Source of the DNA: Mesaphorura yosii
Lineage: Eukaryota > Arthropoda > Collembola > Poduromorpha > Tullbergiidae
NCBI GenBank assembly: GCA_009869945.1
Contig: WIXG01000326.1
Coordinates: forward strand, 1 to 64,000
Reading direction: 5' to 3'
Length of the DNA: 64,000 nucleotides
Shown here: positions 1 to 10,854 of the stretch, one piece after another
Numbering within the stretch: position 1 is the first letter of the stretch
How the letters are laid out: the number at the start of each line of letters is the position of its first letter
Made by a program: the position numbers and the translations under genes
The notes under the pieces: generated by a model
Databases searched by the model: none
Told to the model about the DNA's origin: nothing
Seen by the model: only the letters and a program-made list of their open reading frames with translations

Positions 1-403
1 GTCTGTCCAAATACTTGGGCATTAGAATGGCTCCACAACCAGCCTCACATTCAACTTGATTTCCAGGATTGAAATCACAACGTTGGTCATGTGCAACGAT
101 GTCCTCCAGCTTCAGAACCAGGGTACAGCCTAGCTCCTTAAAGGGGCAGCGCACTTCTAGTCGGTTCAGCATATTCATGTAGATTCGTGGTGGCGGGCGG
201 TTGGGTCCAGCCACCTCGACCTGCTCCCTGTCTACTGGACACGTATTCGAACTCGTACGCCACTGATTGATGCATACCCCACAGAATGTGTGTTCACAAG
301 GATCCAACATGATTGGCTCCTGGAGGACATCGTGGCAGATGGCGCAGAGGAAATCTTCGGTAATTGCTTGCTGGTCGAGGAACATGTCGATTGGGTAACC
401 CAT
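1..403 (-). CDS. RNF41/NRDP1-like RING E3 ubiquitin ligase, 5' part (runs off the window)
   Basis: Reading on the minus strand from the ATG at 403, about 134 residues are open to the window edge. Residues about 20-60 form a C3HC4 RING finger (CAIC, then CEHTFCGVCINQW, then CPVDR). It is followed by the start of a TRAF-type zinc-finger region (CPFKELGC, CDFNPGNQVECEAGCG). The order and spacing match RNF41/NRDP1, including a start resembling the MGYD of the family and the CPVDR after the RING. Family knowledge: NRDP1 is a cytosolic E3 that ubiquitinates receptor tyrosine kinases and other substrates. The substrate-binding C-terminal half lies outside the window, so assignment to RNF41 rather than another RING-TRAF protein is an inference. 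No intron is seen in the visible part. Confidence 0.8.
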   Translation of the reverse strand, partial: MGYPIDMFLDQQAITEDFLCAICHDVLQEPIMLDPCEHTFCGVCINQWRTSSNTCPVDREQVEVAGPNRPPPRIYMNMLNRLEVRCPFKELGCTLVLKLEDIVAHDQRCDFNPGNQVECEAGCGAILMPKYLDR

Positions 404-968
404 TCCAACTGCTGCTGGAGAACTGTACGTCGACGTTGACAGGATAATGTCCGTCTGAAGGTGCGCTTGCCGTTGTCACCCTTCTGTACGTGTGTAACTT
501 GGTGAAAAACATTCCACCTGATAAGATAACGGAGTGATCCGCATAAAACAATCGATTCAAAAGAGAGCTGCGTATTAAGTGTAATTATAATGGCAGTGCC
601 TTCAATAATTAAGTGTAGATAAAAGAGTTTTGGTATTTGAATGGGTTGCTAGATTAGGTGAGTATAGGTAAGGGGTAATTTTTTTAGGTTAGGTTTCACT
701 GAAAATCGCAATGCATTTAATAGAACATGCTGTTTCCCATTCTAAGTGCAGATCTGTCATAAATGTCACAGCCCTCAGTCATACTTCCAGTTTGAGTGAG
801 GCTAGCTCAATATGGGATTTCACCTAATCCGGTTTTACTGCGGCCCTGGGTAGCCTCAAAACCGGAGTTTACAAAATCCGGATTTACTGCTACCCTGAGC
901 AGCCTCGAAATGGGATTTCACAGAAGCCGGATTTACTGAAACTCAGGGCAGCCTCAAATCCAGGACTG
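404..968. other. Gene-free interval upstream of the RING ligase
   Basis: No convincing reading frame. It holds the presumed promoter/5'UTR of the RING ligase and, at 812-962, an imperfect tandem repeat listed separately. Confidence 0.5.
812..962. repeat. Imperfect tandem repeat, about 3 units of about 50 bp
   Basis: Three successive units share the core 'atccggttttactg/atccggatttactg/gccggatttactg' followed by 'ccctg(g/a)g(t/c)agcctc(a/g)aaa'. The units begin near 812, 863 and 912. The third matches less well. No reading frame runs through them. Confidence 0.75.
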
Positions 969-1641
969 TTAGTCTTGCAGTCCAGGCTCCATGTCCTTTA
1001 CCAACACTTTCAGATGTTCTGCTTCTATATCCGAAGCACCGGTCAATTTTTTTATTTTTTCAACAAGTTCTTCGTAAATCTTACGGCTTTTGGTAAAGTC
1101 GCATTTCTTTTGATAAACTAGGACGATACAAACTTGAGTGTATAGTGTATACAAATGGTACATTCTGACCAGCTCTACCGTATCTATGTAGACTTATTGA
1201 AATTGTCTTACCAATTGAAAGCATTTTCCAAATCACCCTCATTAAACGCTGAGTTCGCAACGCCATGGTTGAAGACGAGATCTCTCTTTTTCTTATTTCC
1301 ATTCCAATACAGCCGAAGTGGAGTGATTTCGTTATTAATGTGAATTACTTCCTGATGATCTTTCAATTCGGGATAGAAAAAGTAAATTACATGGAGCATG
1401 CGTGTAGCAACAGCCAGTGTAACCATATTGCTTCCGCAGGAGTGCCTCGGACCAAGTCGTGGAAAAATACGTTTAAGGTTGGAGGAATCGTATGATATTC
1501 CTGATTTGATTCTGCGTTTGAGGTCTCCATTCTCAGATTTATCAAAACGTACGAAGTATCTTAGTATTGAATCATCTTCATTAAGGCACTCGTCCTTAAT
1601 GGAAGTAACCGTACCCAAACCTGGCGACTTAAATGCGAAAT
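969..1641 (-). CDS. Unrecognised protein, probably two exons, 5' incomplete
   Basis: I do not recognise this family. On the minus strand a long open stretch (about 1641 down to 1220) reads as a basic, hydrophobic protein with a segment HSCGSNMVTLAVATRMLHV and a following YWNGNKKKRDLVFNHG. It is followed by a second open stretch (about 1175 down to the TAA at 969-971) ending in a predicted helix rich in K and E (KIYEELVEKIKKL). The best phase-compatible join uses a donor near 1228 (GGTGAT) and an acceptor TAG near 1175. A donor at the nearer GGTAAG would create a stop with the simplest acceptor. No ATG starts the first stretch; a CAG acceptor precedes it at 1642-1644, so an upstream exon is needed. 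It may be a real gene of low conservation or a decayed one. Confidence 0.4.
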
Positions 1642-2971
1642 CTGCTCAACCCATTTCACTGTCATACAGAATTTGGCTAGACATATGATCCAAATACACA
1701 AAGTGGAAGTTAAGCGTGCGCTAATGAAAACATAATATGCAAAATATGTAATGTATTTAAAGTGCAGTATCGTGTAATTTACACATAAACTCTCATAACA
1801 AGCCGTTGGTTTGCAATAAATGATGAGCACTCTTTCCAGTTAATGTCTGCATAACATTGTGTCCGAGTTATTTCAGCCCTTTAGTAACACTCAGAGTTTC
1901 GTTTATGGTGGGTAGAAACCTTACTTGGTAGCCGCCGGCAGAAATGGCAACAACGTATTTTTTTTACAGAGAGACGTATGATTCCTTTTCGTTCCAATAT
2001 TAAACGGCGTTCTATTCTTCCGAGTAAAAAATTATGAATCCTTAGCCAAAAGACTTTTCAAGAAAATGAAAGCGCTTTCATTTTGTGAAATTTTCTAATG
2101 ATTTATATTTGCTCTTGCTGGTTTAATTCTGGAGCCTTGCTAAACTGGCGCCGATACAAGATTTCGTGCTGGCTCAGTATCAGTTCACTTCAAATCAAAT
2201 GATCTGTGATTAACTTACTAAATGTAAAGTATTCGACACGCTACGCACTGATGTCCTCAACTGTACTTTATGTTTTAAATATTTTATCGAATTTTGTAAA
2301 CGCAGAAAATTTATTAACGTATCGTTGTCACACTTAACTACAAAAAAAAACTAATAAAGAAAAAAAATCCAAAAATCACTAATTCCCTGCGCTACTAACA
2401 CTGTCACAAATACTTCCATCCTTTAGACAATTTAAACCGAAACTAAAAAATGGTTTGAGAGTGCAAAGAAACATCTCACTTTTTCATTTCTTCCATTTTT
2501 GCCGGCCGGCGGCTGGCAAGCAGCCGAAACCCTAATAACACTTACCTTCAGCTTCAACCCGGTTTAACTTTGAATTAGCAGATAGAAGAAGCTGAAGTTT
2601 AATTGTACGGTGCTTTGAACCCAATTAGTTCTGACAGTTCTTCAAATTCGCCAAAAATATCTGAATTCTGACTCCTGAGTTCTGACATTTCTTCAAATTT
2701 GCCAAAAATTTCTCGCTTCTGAGTTCTGACATTTATTTTGCCATTAAATGAGCATTTAGGGTGCGGTGCGGTCGCAGGTTGATCAAATCGAAGCAATAGT
2801 CAATTGGAAGATCCTGTCACTTCATATACTTTGCATTTGTATATTCTCTTTCAAGTAGGAAATTGATTCGCAGTGCTGAGTTACATTTTGTGAGTCAGGA
2901 GTTCACTGGATCGATTTGCCCTGCCCAATACTCAAAGTCGTGCCAGAGCAATTAAGGTCACGTTGTATTCA
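1642..2971. other. Gene-free, AT-rich interval
   Basis: No reading frame with protein-like composition, except the short open frame laid over the tandem repeat at 2628-2740. Homopolymer A runs occur near 2341-2366. Confidence 0.5.
2628..2740. repeat. Tandem repeat, 51- and 44-bp units plus a partial third
   Basis: Units begin with GTTCTGACA at 2628, 2679 and 2723. The first two share 'ttcttcaaatt(c/t)gccaaaaat(a/t)tct'. On the minus strand the repeat is open and would encode short repeats of the type FGxFEExSEL, but the frame starts without context and resembles no family I know. Confidence 0.7.
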
Positions 2972-3247
2972 TCAGCATTTTGCTGCTAATGAGTTTGCCG
3001 CTGGCTTGCTTTCAGTTTTGTCGTCCTTGAACTTCACTTGATCATCGGCAGTCAAGAACTCGATCTCTCGTTGGATACGAAATAGGGGAACCCACGAATC
3101 CGAGGTTGGAAGAGGGTCTTCGGAGACGTGCGGATGTGGCATTGCCACTTCGGAAGTGATTCGCTTGGCCGGCTCGTCAAAAGTGATTACTTCACCAAGT
3201 GAATTGCTTTCTGAAGTTTTCATGCAATGCTGTAGTACACATGCCAT
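2972..3247 (-). CDS. Hypothetical small acidic protein, single exon
   Basis: An ATG at 3247 opens a frame of 91 codons to the stop at 2972. The composition is protein-like (acidic, with SWVPLFRIQREIEFL followed by a charged tail) and the opposite strand is full of stops over the same span. There is no signal peptide or membrane segment and no motif I recognise. It could be an exon of a larger gene or a chance frame. Confidence 0.35.
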   Translation of the reverse strand: MACVLQHCMKTSESNSLGEVITFDEPAKRITSEVAMPHPHVSEDPLPTSDSWVPLFRIQREIEFLTADDQVKFKDDKTESKPAANSLAAKC

Positions 3248-4312
3248 TGTACAACGTGGTAAATGTTGAAGTTTGACATTAATTATTACAGCCATCTTTC
3301 CAGATCACAGCCAACTAGTCATGCCACCACGGAGGACACAAGATTTGACGACGGCAACTTGCCATCATTCTGTTTTGCTTTCCACTTCTTTCAGAATCAA
3401 GAGCTCAAGGAAGATCAGTCAAATGATGATGAGGAGTACAAGTTAGTGGAGGATGAGGCTGACGTCAGCTTCAGCGTTCCTTAGATTTTAGTCGTTATAT
3501 TTTCCTAAAATGATATTAAATACTGTTGTTTATGTACGTATGCATGTTTATAATTATTCAAAGTACGGCAGACAGGCTGGAAACACAGGTTTTGATTAAT
3601 TCATTGCAGAATGAGACGCTACATTTTACTTGAGGCTGCTGGCCCATTTCTTGGTCGGTTTGTATGCCTTTCCAATTTCGCACAAATTCGCCACCCATTC
3701 AGTAAGATGGACTAAACCCCCGAGGTCTTAGCGATTTTGATATGCACAAGCCCAATGTCTTTGATCATTGCAGTCCTTGCACCCAAGTTTCCAATCGTGT
3801 CTGACAATGATTTCGTAGCCGTCGTTGATGTATGCTCGTTTCGTTGGCCATCATCGGCGACGGCTTATCACAGGTCACAGACCTTAAACAAAGTTTGAGG
3901 CCTTCCCGAAGCCGTTGTGCGTCGACTACAAGTTGTTGAGGCTTGTCGCAGGCCACCCTGGGCAGTAAGCACCCAAGTACAATTTAGTAATTTGCAGTCT
4001 CCTGCAATCTGTCCGAAATAAACAGTGAAGAAACGCGAACAACTGCAGCATAAATTTGCAAGTTCGTTTATTAAAACGCCAAATGTAAAAAAAAATTGCG
4101 TGCTCAGCTTCATTTATGAGGCACAGAAATCAAGATAATTGCACAATACCACAGAAGCTCTAGATTTCAGGTCCCGTCTCCTGCGGCCGAAGACGCTCTT
4201 CCCCGTAGGCAAAATGTCGATAAAGTCTTCGTTTTCCTCAGTCAATCAGGGTTTGGAACTATCCAAGACAAATGAGGTGTTAGTATGGCACTCCGACAAT
4301 CTTCGCTTCGGG
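3248..4312. other. Interval without a supported gene; 3' region of CCDC134
   Basis: Contains a short plus-strand open stretch (about 3395-3484, acidic) preceded by a CAG acceptor-like site, judged too weak to call. It also contains the 3' UTR side of the minus-strand CCDC134 gene, with a poly(A) signal at 4067-4072. Confidence 0.45.
4067..4072 (-). promoter_or_regulatory. Poly(A) signal AATAAA for CCDC134
   Basis: TTTATT on the plus strand, about 240 bp past the CCDC134 stop in the direction of transcription. Confidence 0.5.
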
Positions 4313-5348
4313 TCAGAGTTCACCACGACTAAGCCTGGGTCCTCTTGGAAATCTTTTCCTAGGTTTCTTTGTAGTTGTGGCAGGAGTCGTGCTTTCGTGT
4401 TGCCTGCTCGATTTCTTGTAGGGGTTGACGTAGTCGGGGTCTTTTGGTATCAGCCCGATTTCTTGCTGCACCTGAAAACAAGTAAATTAAAAATTGTGAT
4501 AAGTTGTTGAATTAAAGATTCCTGCAATTCATTTCTGTACTCACCAATCTGAACAGTTTCAGGAGCACTTTATCTTGAATGATGTTGATGTCACCTGTTA
4601 GTGTGACTACCCACTTGATGATCTCTCCAAATTCTGGGTTCTTTTTAATCATTGAGCCCATGATGTCAGGAAAATACATTATGACATTGCTCAGGAGAGC
4701 AGCGTGACTGGTCACCAGAATGAACGCTGAAATTTAAATTCGTTTAGACAGATCCAGTCATAGTTAGTTAATTATTAGAATTAGCACAAATTTACCATCA
4801 GCCTTAAGTTCAGTTTTGTCAATGGCCGTAATGTTTGCAGATCCCAACTCGGCAGTAATCTTTTGTTGTAGCTGTACCAAGTCCTGGAATAAAAGGGCAA
4901 AAGGCTGTAACAGCTTAGTTGCAATTCTGTAATAGAAGTGAAGGAAAATTAATTACTGACCTTGTACGCAGTGCTGCATAAGATGAGCAAGTACTGAGTC
5001 CGTTTCTTGAAGTCCTCAATGGCCTGGGTAGTCTGGATCATTTCTTTATGGATCCTTCGAATCTTCTCTAGGGGCTCCTTGGCTGAAATCGCACATGGTC
5101 AGTTTAGCAGCCAGTCAGTCAGTCACTGATATCCCGGTATCGCTCAAATTGCACTCACCAATGTACCCATCCTTATCAAAGCTGTAGACGCCTTCCTTAA
5201 GCGAGTGTTCGAAGATGGAATGACGATCTACGTGGTCACTTAACGACGGAGTGTTAGCCAACACATTCGCGGTGTCTCTGAGTCCCAGCTGGCACGAGAA
5301 GGAAATCAGGAGGACCGCCACGTATCGCCCAGCGACAGTGTGATCCAT
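4313..5348 (-). CDS. CCDC134: CCDC134 orthologue, secreted/ER coiled-coil protein (5 exons, 246 aa)
   Basis: Exons on the minus strand: 5348-5159, 5082-4961, 4883-4796, 4726-4545, 4471-4313. All phases close and sum to 247 codons. The product starts with a hydrophobic signal peptide (VAVLLISF). A helical region with EPLEKIRRIHKEM follows. Then comes the family core: an HAALLSNVIMYFPDIM segment and a conserved EIIKWVV stretch, corresponding to the RIVHYYF and LLIRWGI regions of human CCDC134. Near the C-terminus QQEIGLIPKDPDYVNPYK matches the human QELGISEKDSNFQNPFK region. The protein ends in a basic tail RFPRGPRLSRGEL; the human protein ends in a similar basic tail with an ER-retention-like QSEL. 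Length is close to human (229 aa). Family knowledge: CCDC134 is an ER/secreted protein implicated in bone and in ER chaperone biology. Its role in arthropods is not known to me. Confidence 0.88.
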
Positions 5349-6467
5349 CGACCGACGAGTGGAAGCTGTGGAAGTGGACTGACTGATAAATAATAATTAA
5401 CTCTTTACGCAGCGAGCTAATGAGAATTACAAGAAGCAAGCGAGGATCCGCACCGGTGGTGCTAAAACACTCTCTTTCAACTGCCGCGTATGAGTTTTGG
5501 TCGACTCAACTCTCAAAATGCCTCATCAACTCGGACGGACGAGTGGAAGCGTCGATTTACGGCCTTTACCATTTGTGGTTTTGGAGTGCCGTCTCTTCTC
5601 CACAGATATTTTCCATGCTTAAAATTAATTAGTGAAAGATGGCGCCTTGAAACGAACTTTGCAGTAGATCCTAACTCGAACTTTCACCTTTTTGTGCGCC
5701 ACCCAGGCGGCAGGGCAAACGACGAATGAGTGTGTGCGAATGCGTTCTAGGCTCTCGTTCCCATTTATTTCAATAACAAATTTTATAATGAGTTCACTGC
5801 GCACAATAAATAATCTCAACTTTCTCAACTCTTGCTTCGACTTCAAGCAGAAACAAAAATAGATTGGAATAGACGTCAATATTGGTGTAAGCAGCTTATT
5901 TCATTTAATCATATTAATTAGCACATTACATCTGGAATTCGAGTTGGAAGGGTTCTCTTCTTCGCCACCCACGCGGCCGAAGTTCGTTTTGCTGCCTTCC
6001 ATTTCATGCATCTCGAAACAAACCATTCATTGGTCTAATTAACCACGGACACTTGAGGCAACAATACAATTTCATTAATAGAATAGAATTAACAGATTTG
6101 TCGCTTTGCTTTGCAGCTGACGCCCGTCTATCAGGCTTTATTGAGCCAAAAATACGAAACACGGATCACAGGTACAAGAATGTGATTGATTTGTGACAAG
6201 ACTCCTCTGAAATTCATTGAATCGCACCTTCACGAGTAAATCAGACAAATTCGACTTCGACGTCAAATCGAATATCTGTCGAATATTAAAGCGAATCACG
6301 AAAGTAGAATTTGAATTGGTCAATTTGGGGAATTCTGAGCCAGGTTGGTTGATTGGCCGTTGCCATGGCTTGGCTTGATTGACTTGTAGACCGAAGAGCT
6401 GAAGAGCAGGAAACTGAGGAAACGTGACGATTGGGCAGCCAGTCATGTCCATCCGGGTGCCGGGCTC
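5349..6467. other. Interval between CCDC134 and the sNPF receptor; no gene seen
   Basis: Holds the 5' flank of CCDC134 (from 5349) and the 3' UTR of the sNPF receptor, with a poly(A) signal at 6137-6142. Open frames here lack protein-like composition. Confidence 0.5.
6137..6142 (-). promoter_or_regulatory. Poly(A) signal AATAAA for the sNPF receptor
   Basis: TTTATT on the plus strand, about 330 bp past the receptor stop codon. Confidence 0.5.
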
Positions 6468-8466
6468 TCAGATCGTGGCGACTGACTTGGGCGAAGGTGA
6501 CTCGCTGCCACTCTGCATTTCCAACACCTCACCTGAGCCCGGTTTTGGCCCTGCCTGCGACTGGTTTTTGTCGTCGGCGTTGTGGACTTGGATTCTCTCG
6601 ACTTCGTTGTGCACGCAGCTGTACTTCACGACCGAGTCTTTGATGTTTAGGTTAATGGCTGTTGATTGAGAGTTTGATGTTTGTTCTTCGATGGTTTCGA
6701 GAGTTCCTACCTTCACTCCGCCCGTGCCCGGAGCCCGTGCCTGCGAACAGGTCGGGAGAAAAGACTCCTGTACAGTTTCATTTCCGTTGCACGTCCGCTC
6801 GGATAAACAACGCCGAGCGACGGTGGCCGTTGCGAGGTTTGAGCTGAAACAAGGAAGCACTTGTTTAAATTCTTTGCGGAAGTTTTCGTTCAGCCAGGCG
6901 TAGAGGAACGGGTTGTAGATTGTTGAGCTCATGGCGATCGCGTGGGAGAGGAAGAAGCAGAGGTTGTAGTACTTCCAGTCCGCCGCGCTCATGTCCACGT
7001 CGCTGATCAGGTTCACGAGATTCAGCGGGAGCCAACTAATTCCGAATATCGACACCTGCGGCCAAACCAAAAGAAACTTTTGAAATACGGGTCAAGGTCG
7101 AGTGGAAAGTTTTCGAGTTGGGCACCATCGCAATGAGCATGCGGTTCGTTCGCCGTTTTCGCTCGCGCTCCATCGCCTCCTTCCTCGAGTTTTTATTTCC
7201 AGGTCTCGCCCGTGCCCGGTCGGAGAGTTTGAGCGAGACTCTGATGTAGCAGAGGGTGATGATGAGGAAGGGCAGCACAAACTGCAGAATGGCCGTCATG
7301 GCACTAAACAGCTGGCGCACCTTCTCCGAAGGCCAGACTTCGACGCAGACGTTCCGACCTCCGTTTTCCTTGCCATATTGTAGGAAAAAGACGTAGGGTA
7401 GGGTTGCGAGGAGCGAAAAGAGCCAGATGCAGGCGATGATGCCCAGACACGTCGTCAGCTTCATGCGGGGCCGAAACGGGTAGAGAATGCAGAGGAAACG
7501 ATCCAGTGCGATGCTCGTCAGAGTCAATGTTGACACGTAAACACTCGTGCCTTGAGCTTCACAACAAGAAAAAAGACAAATTCAATTACTTTTGAAATGT
7601 AAACTATGCAAATGTGCGCGCAGGCAACGCGCAGGCACACGGCTTCCCGGAACATAGCGAGCGAGTAAACAACCTAAACTAATGGAATGATTGAAATGGG
7701 TTTTAATTCGACCAAGCATTGCGCTTGACTTTGCCTGCTGCTGCGTAGGCAAATCCAAGAGAAAGTCACTTGAGAAGGTAGGCAAATTGGCTCACCGTAC
7801 GCGACGAGATGACAAAGAACTTTCCCAAAGATCCACTCCTGCAGGAATGTGTACAGGCTGGAATAAGGAAAAAGCATCGAATTTCACATAATTACTAATT
7901 AACAAGCTAGTATTCTGTTTATATTCTATTGTGCCCGACGGCGAAAGCTTTTTCATTGTGTTTGGAATTTCCGCGTTAAGAGCGCATAAGCATAAGCCGT
8001 TTGTCTATGTGCTTATAACGGACGAATAAACAGGCAAATAACTTGCTTGTGCTTAGCGGCCTAAGCACGGGAAATTCCAGGCACAGGGTTTCATAATTCG
8101 TCTGGGCGTGGCGGGTTGGTGGATTCGCTTACGGGGTGAACGGCACGGCGAGGGTGTTGAGGAGAATGTCGCTCAGGGCGAGGTTGCAAATGAAGAAGTT
8201 TGTGACCGTCTGCATGGCTTTGTTTCTCCCCACGACGATGCACACGAGCGCGTTGCCGACGATCCCGAGAATGAAGATTGAGCTGTAGATCGTGATGAAC
8301 ATGGCCTGCACGGCAAAATGGCTGATAAAGTCGGTATGGTCCTCTCCTTCGCTCAGACTCAGACTCCCGTTGATGCCGCTCGTGCCGTTGCCATACCCGT
8401 TGCCGTAGCCGTTCTCGGCCTCCTCCGTCGTGGAAGTGTCCAAGTAATAATCCACATCCAGGTAGC
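6468..8466 (-). CDS. sNPF-R: Short neuropeptide F receptor, class A GPCR (4 coding exons seen; first exon missing)
   Basis: Exons on the minus strand: 8466-8133, 7857-7796, 7556-7126, 7055-6468, about 471 residues. Phases are consistent. The N-terminus is acidic with N-glycosylation sequons (GNGTSG, INGSLS). TM1-TM2 read VGNALVCIVV and TNFFICNLALSDILLNTLAVPF. TM3 is followed by ALDRFLCILYPFRPRMKL, then ICL3 with RARARPGNKNSRKE and RKRRTNRMLIAMV, then TM6 FGISWLPLNLVN and TM7 SSTIYNPFLYAWLNENFRKEFK. These stretches match insect sNPF receptors closely, more so than NPF or RYamide receptors. Family knowledge: it couples to sNPF peptides in neurons and affects feeding, metabolism and growth. The first exon seen begins at an AG acceptor without an ATG in frame, so a start exon must lie upstream (above 8466). 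The 7126 donor reads GTGCCC, a weak site. After the helix-8 region there is a Ser/Thr/Asn-rich tail of about 130 residues. Confidence 0.93.
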
Positions 8467-9991
8467 CTATTCAAACAGAACACGCTGTTACAATTACGAT
8501 ACGATGTTCTACGGCGATCGTAATTTTCTCATCTTTATCTTGAAGACAAACGCCTGTCTGCCTGTTTTAATCTTCCTCTGTTAATTCATCTCCAAGCACA
8601 AGCTGAAGAGGATGCAAGCATAGCATAGTTTATTCAAATTCAAATTATGTGCGCAATTTCGTCATCCCCGCAGGTGCATTTAATAAAATGCTTCATAAAA
8701 CTGCCTTCTCAGCCCGACCTGGTGGCCGCCGTGCCGGCTCATTCAGTCCAGTGCGCGTTCGTTTTCTGCTTCGAGCAGTAAACGCGAAACTCGTTTCGAG
8801 GCTGGCACGAGCTCTAATAAAAAGATCACAACCACAGCCCAGAGCGTGCAAATGCAAAGTGCGAACTGTGCCTTGCTTTACTTTGCTTTGCCTTCTGCGA
8901 TTCTGGAACAAACAATAACAGGGCTCTGTTTACTCAATTCTAAACAGGCTGCTTTGCGAGTCCAGCTGCAAGAAAACTATTTAAAATTCCTTCCACATGG
9001 CACGGCTGATGAGGATCACAACTGCCCGAATCCCCGAGTCAAAGTCAAAACAGGGATGAGATGAGCCACATCAGACTTTAGACGCATGAGTCTTTGCCTC
9101 TGGTCAGGACAAACTTTCACCTTTCACCTTACACGGCCGACTTGTCCAAAGTAGCCGGAGACAGAGCGCAAGAAGTTTTCAGGACATCCGAAATCCAATC
9201 CAAAGAGGAATTCGCCACTCGCCGTTCGAGCATTGGCAATTGTTAATTGGCCAGCCGGCGAAGAGTGGAAGTTAAAAGAATTTTGCACGTCTGTCCTGTG
9301 CATTTCGCGAAATTCTGCGGATGAGACTTGGAATAGCCGAATATCTGGAATGGATCGCCTGCTTAGCGAAAGAAGAATTCCTCCTCCGCTCTGACACTGG
9401 CCACGACCACAGTTTTTACTTACTTTCGCCTGTATTGCACTGTTTATGCTCGTTGCTTGGTGGTTTATCTTCTGGAGAGAACATTTTTCTACTTTATCCT
9501 ATCAACCTGGCAGCCAGGCAGGCAGACAACTTAACAACTTAACTCGCTTGTGCAAACGCAAATGGATTCGTGGCTTCTGCGTATGCTTGTCAAATCCATT
9601 CATTCGCTTCCACTTCCTACTTTGAAAAGTCAACTCTCAACTGGAAGTGAAGCGAATGCGCCGAGGCGGCAGTCGCAACTTTTCCGATTAAATATTTGCG
9701 AGATGCTCACGCTGGCCTGGAGTGAGTTGCCGCCTGGCCTCCCTGGAAAGATGCTCAGATAAGACTGGAAAGTGAAACTTTTCACTTTTATTGATGTTGC
9801 CAATCTTCATTTTCATTTCACGTCCAACCTGTTGTCGTTGCCCCGTCGCAGCCGAAAAATTACCACACAGCACACATTTCGGCATTTTGGAATTTTACCG
9901 TTTTGTACTTTCAAAAGTGAACTCAAAGGACGCATTCTGTAAATTTGGTCGTTTTGTCGTCTTTGGGAACTAATCAGGATGCTGAGCTTTG

Positions 9992-10008
9992 GGCAGGCAG
10001 GCAGGCAG
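9992..10008. repeat. (CAGG)n microsatellite tract
   Basis: Four consecutive GGCA/CAGG units in the gene desert. Several similar tracts lie within the next 11 kb. Confidence 0.8.
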
Positions 10009-10838
10009 AGGAAACTGAATTTATGTTATGCGGATGAGAAGGCACGGCGATCGAAACCATCATCACAGTGCAAAATTCACAAATAAAGTCGAATCGGCAT
10101 CAACTTCCGAGCAATCGAGCGAACGGCTGCCTACACAACTCGTCAACATGAATGCAGACACGCGCGTGCTTGGAAGTTGTGTTTTTCCTAAGTGGATTAG
10201 GCGGAGACTTTGCGCGAGTTATAAAGTGGAAACATTCCTCAACAGGCAACAGGCACGGACACGTGCACGGGTCCGGTGACAAATGCAGACGCAGAAAGCG
10301 AGGATGTCAGTCAAAATCTCATGAAATAATTAAATGAGGCGGTGTGGTTGTCCTCGGAAGGCTCTCCCGCATGGAAATGTTCCGAGGTGGATCGTGAATT
10401 GTCATTCTCACTCCAGCAGAGCTCAGAGCGCATTAATTTGAGGTTACTTCACGAGCACGACCCAACTTGTTGCGCCTGCCTGCCTCCCGCGTGCGTTCCG
10501 TTTCTTGCAAACTCGAAAATCCAACCGCAGCATGACCGCCGAGCCGAGCCAAATCCCTGCGTGCCTGCCTGCCTGCACAGTTAATTAATCGAGGCATCAG
10601 CATCAGAATTATCGGATGCAAAATAATGAAGTAACTGTAGCCGAATTCATTTCACTTTCACTGTCGCCGTCGCTGTCGCTGGAAAACCTCAGCCATTCAC
10701 AACGCAAACACAACAACGTTCATTAAGCATGGGCACGAAGCAGCAGCAACAGCGCCCGGGCCAGGCAGGACCATTCGTCTTCCTGCTCCAGCTCCAACTT
10801 TTCCAGGCCGCGTCGCCGAGTGGTAGTTTAACCAGCAG

Positions 10839-10854
10839 TGCCTGCCTGCCTGCC
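10839..10854. repeat. (CCTG)n microsatellite tract
   Basis: Nearly four CCTG units. Sister tracts of two to three units lie at 10475-10486 and 10563-10576. Confidence 0.8.

Noticed and set aside
3263-3484. Plus-strand open stretch ending in an acidic tail (EEYKLVEDEADVSFSVP)
   Set aside because: It has an acceptor-like CAG before it, but no upstream exon or start in reach and no family. Too short to support.
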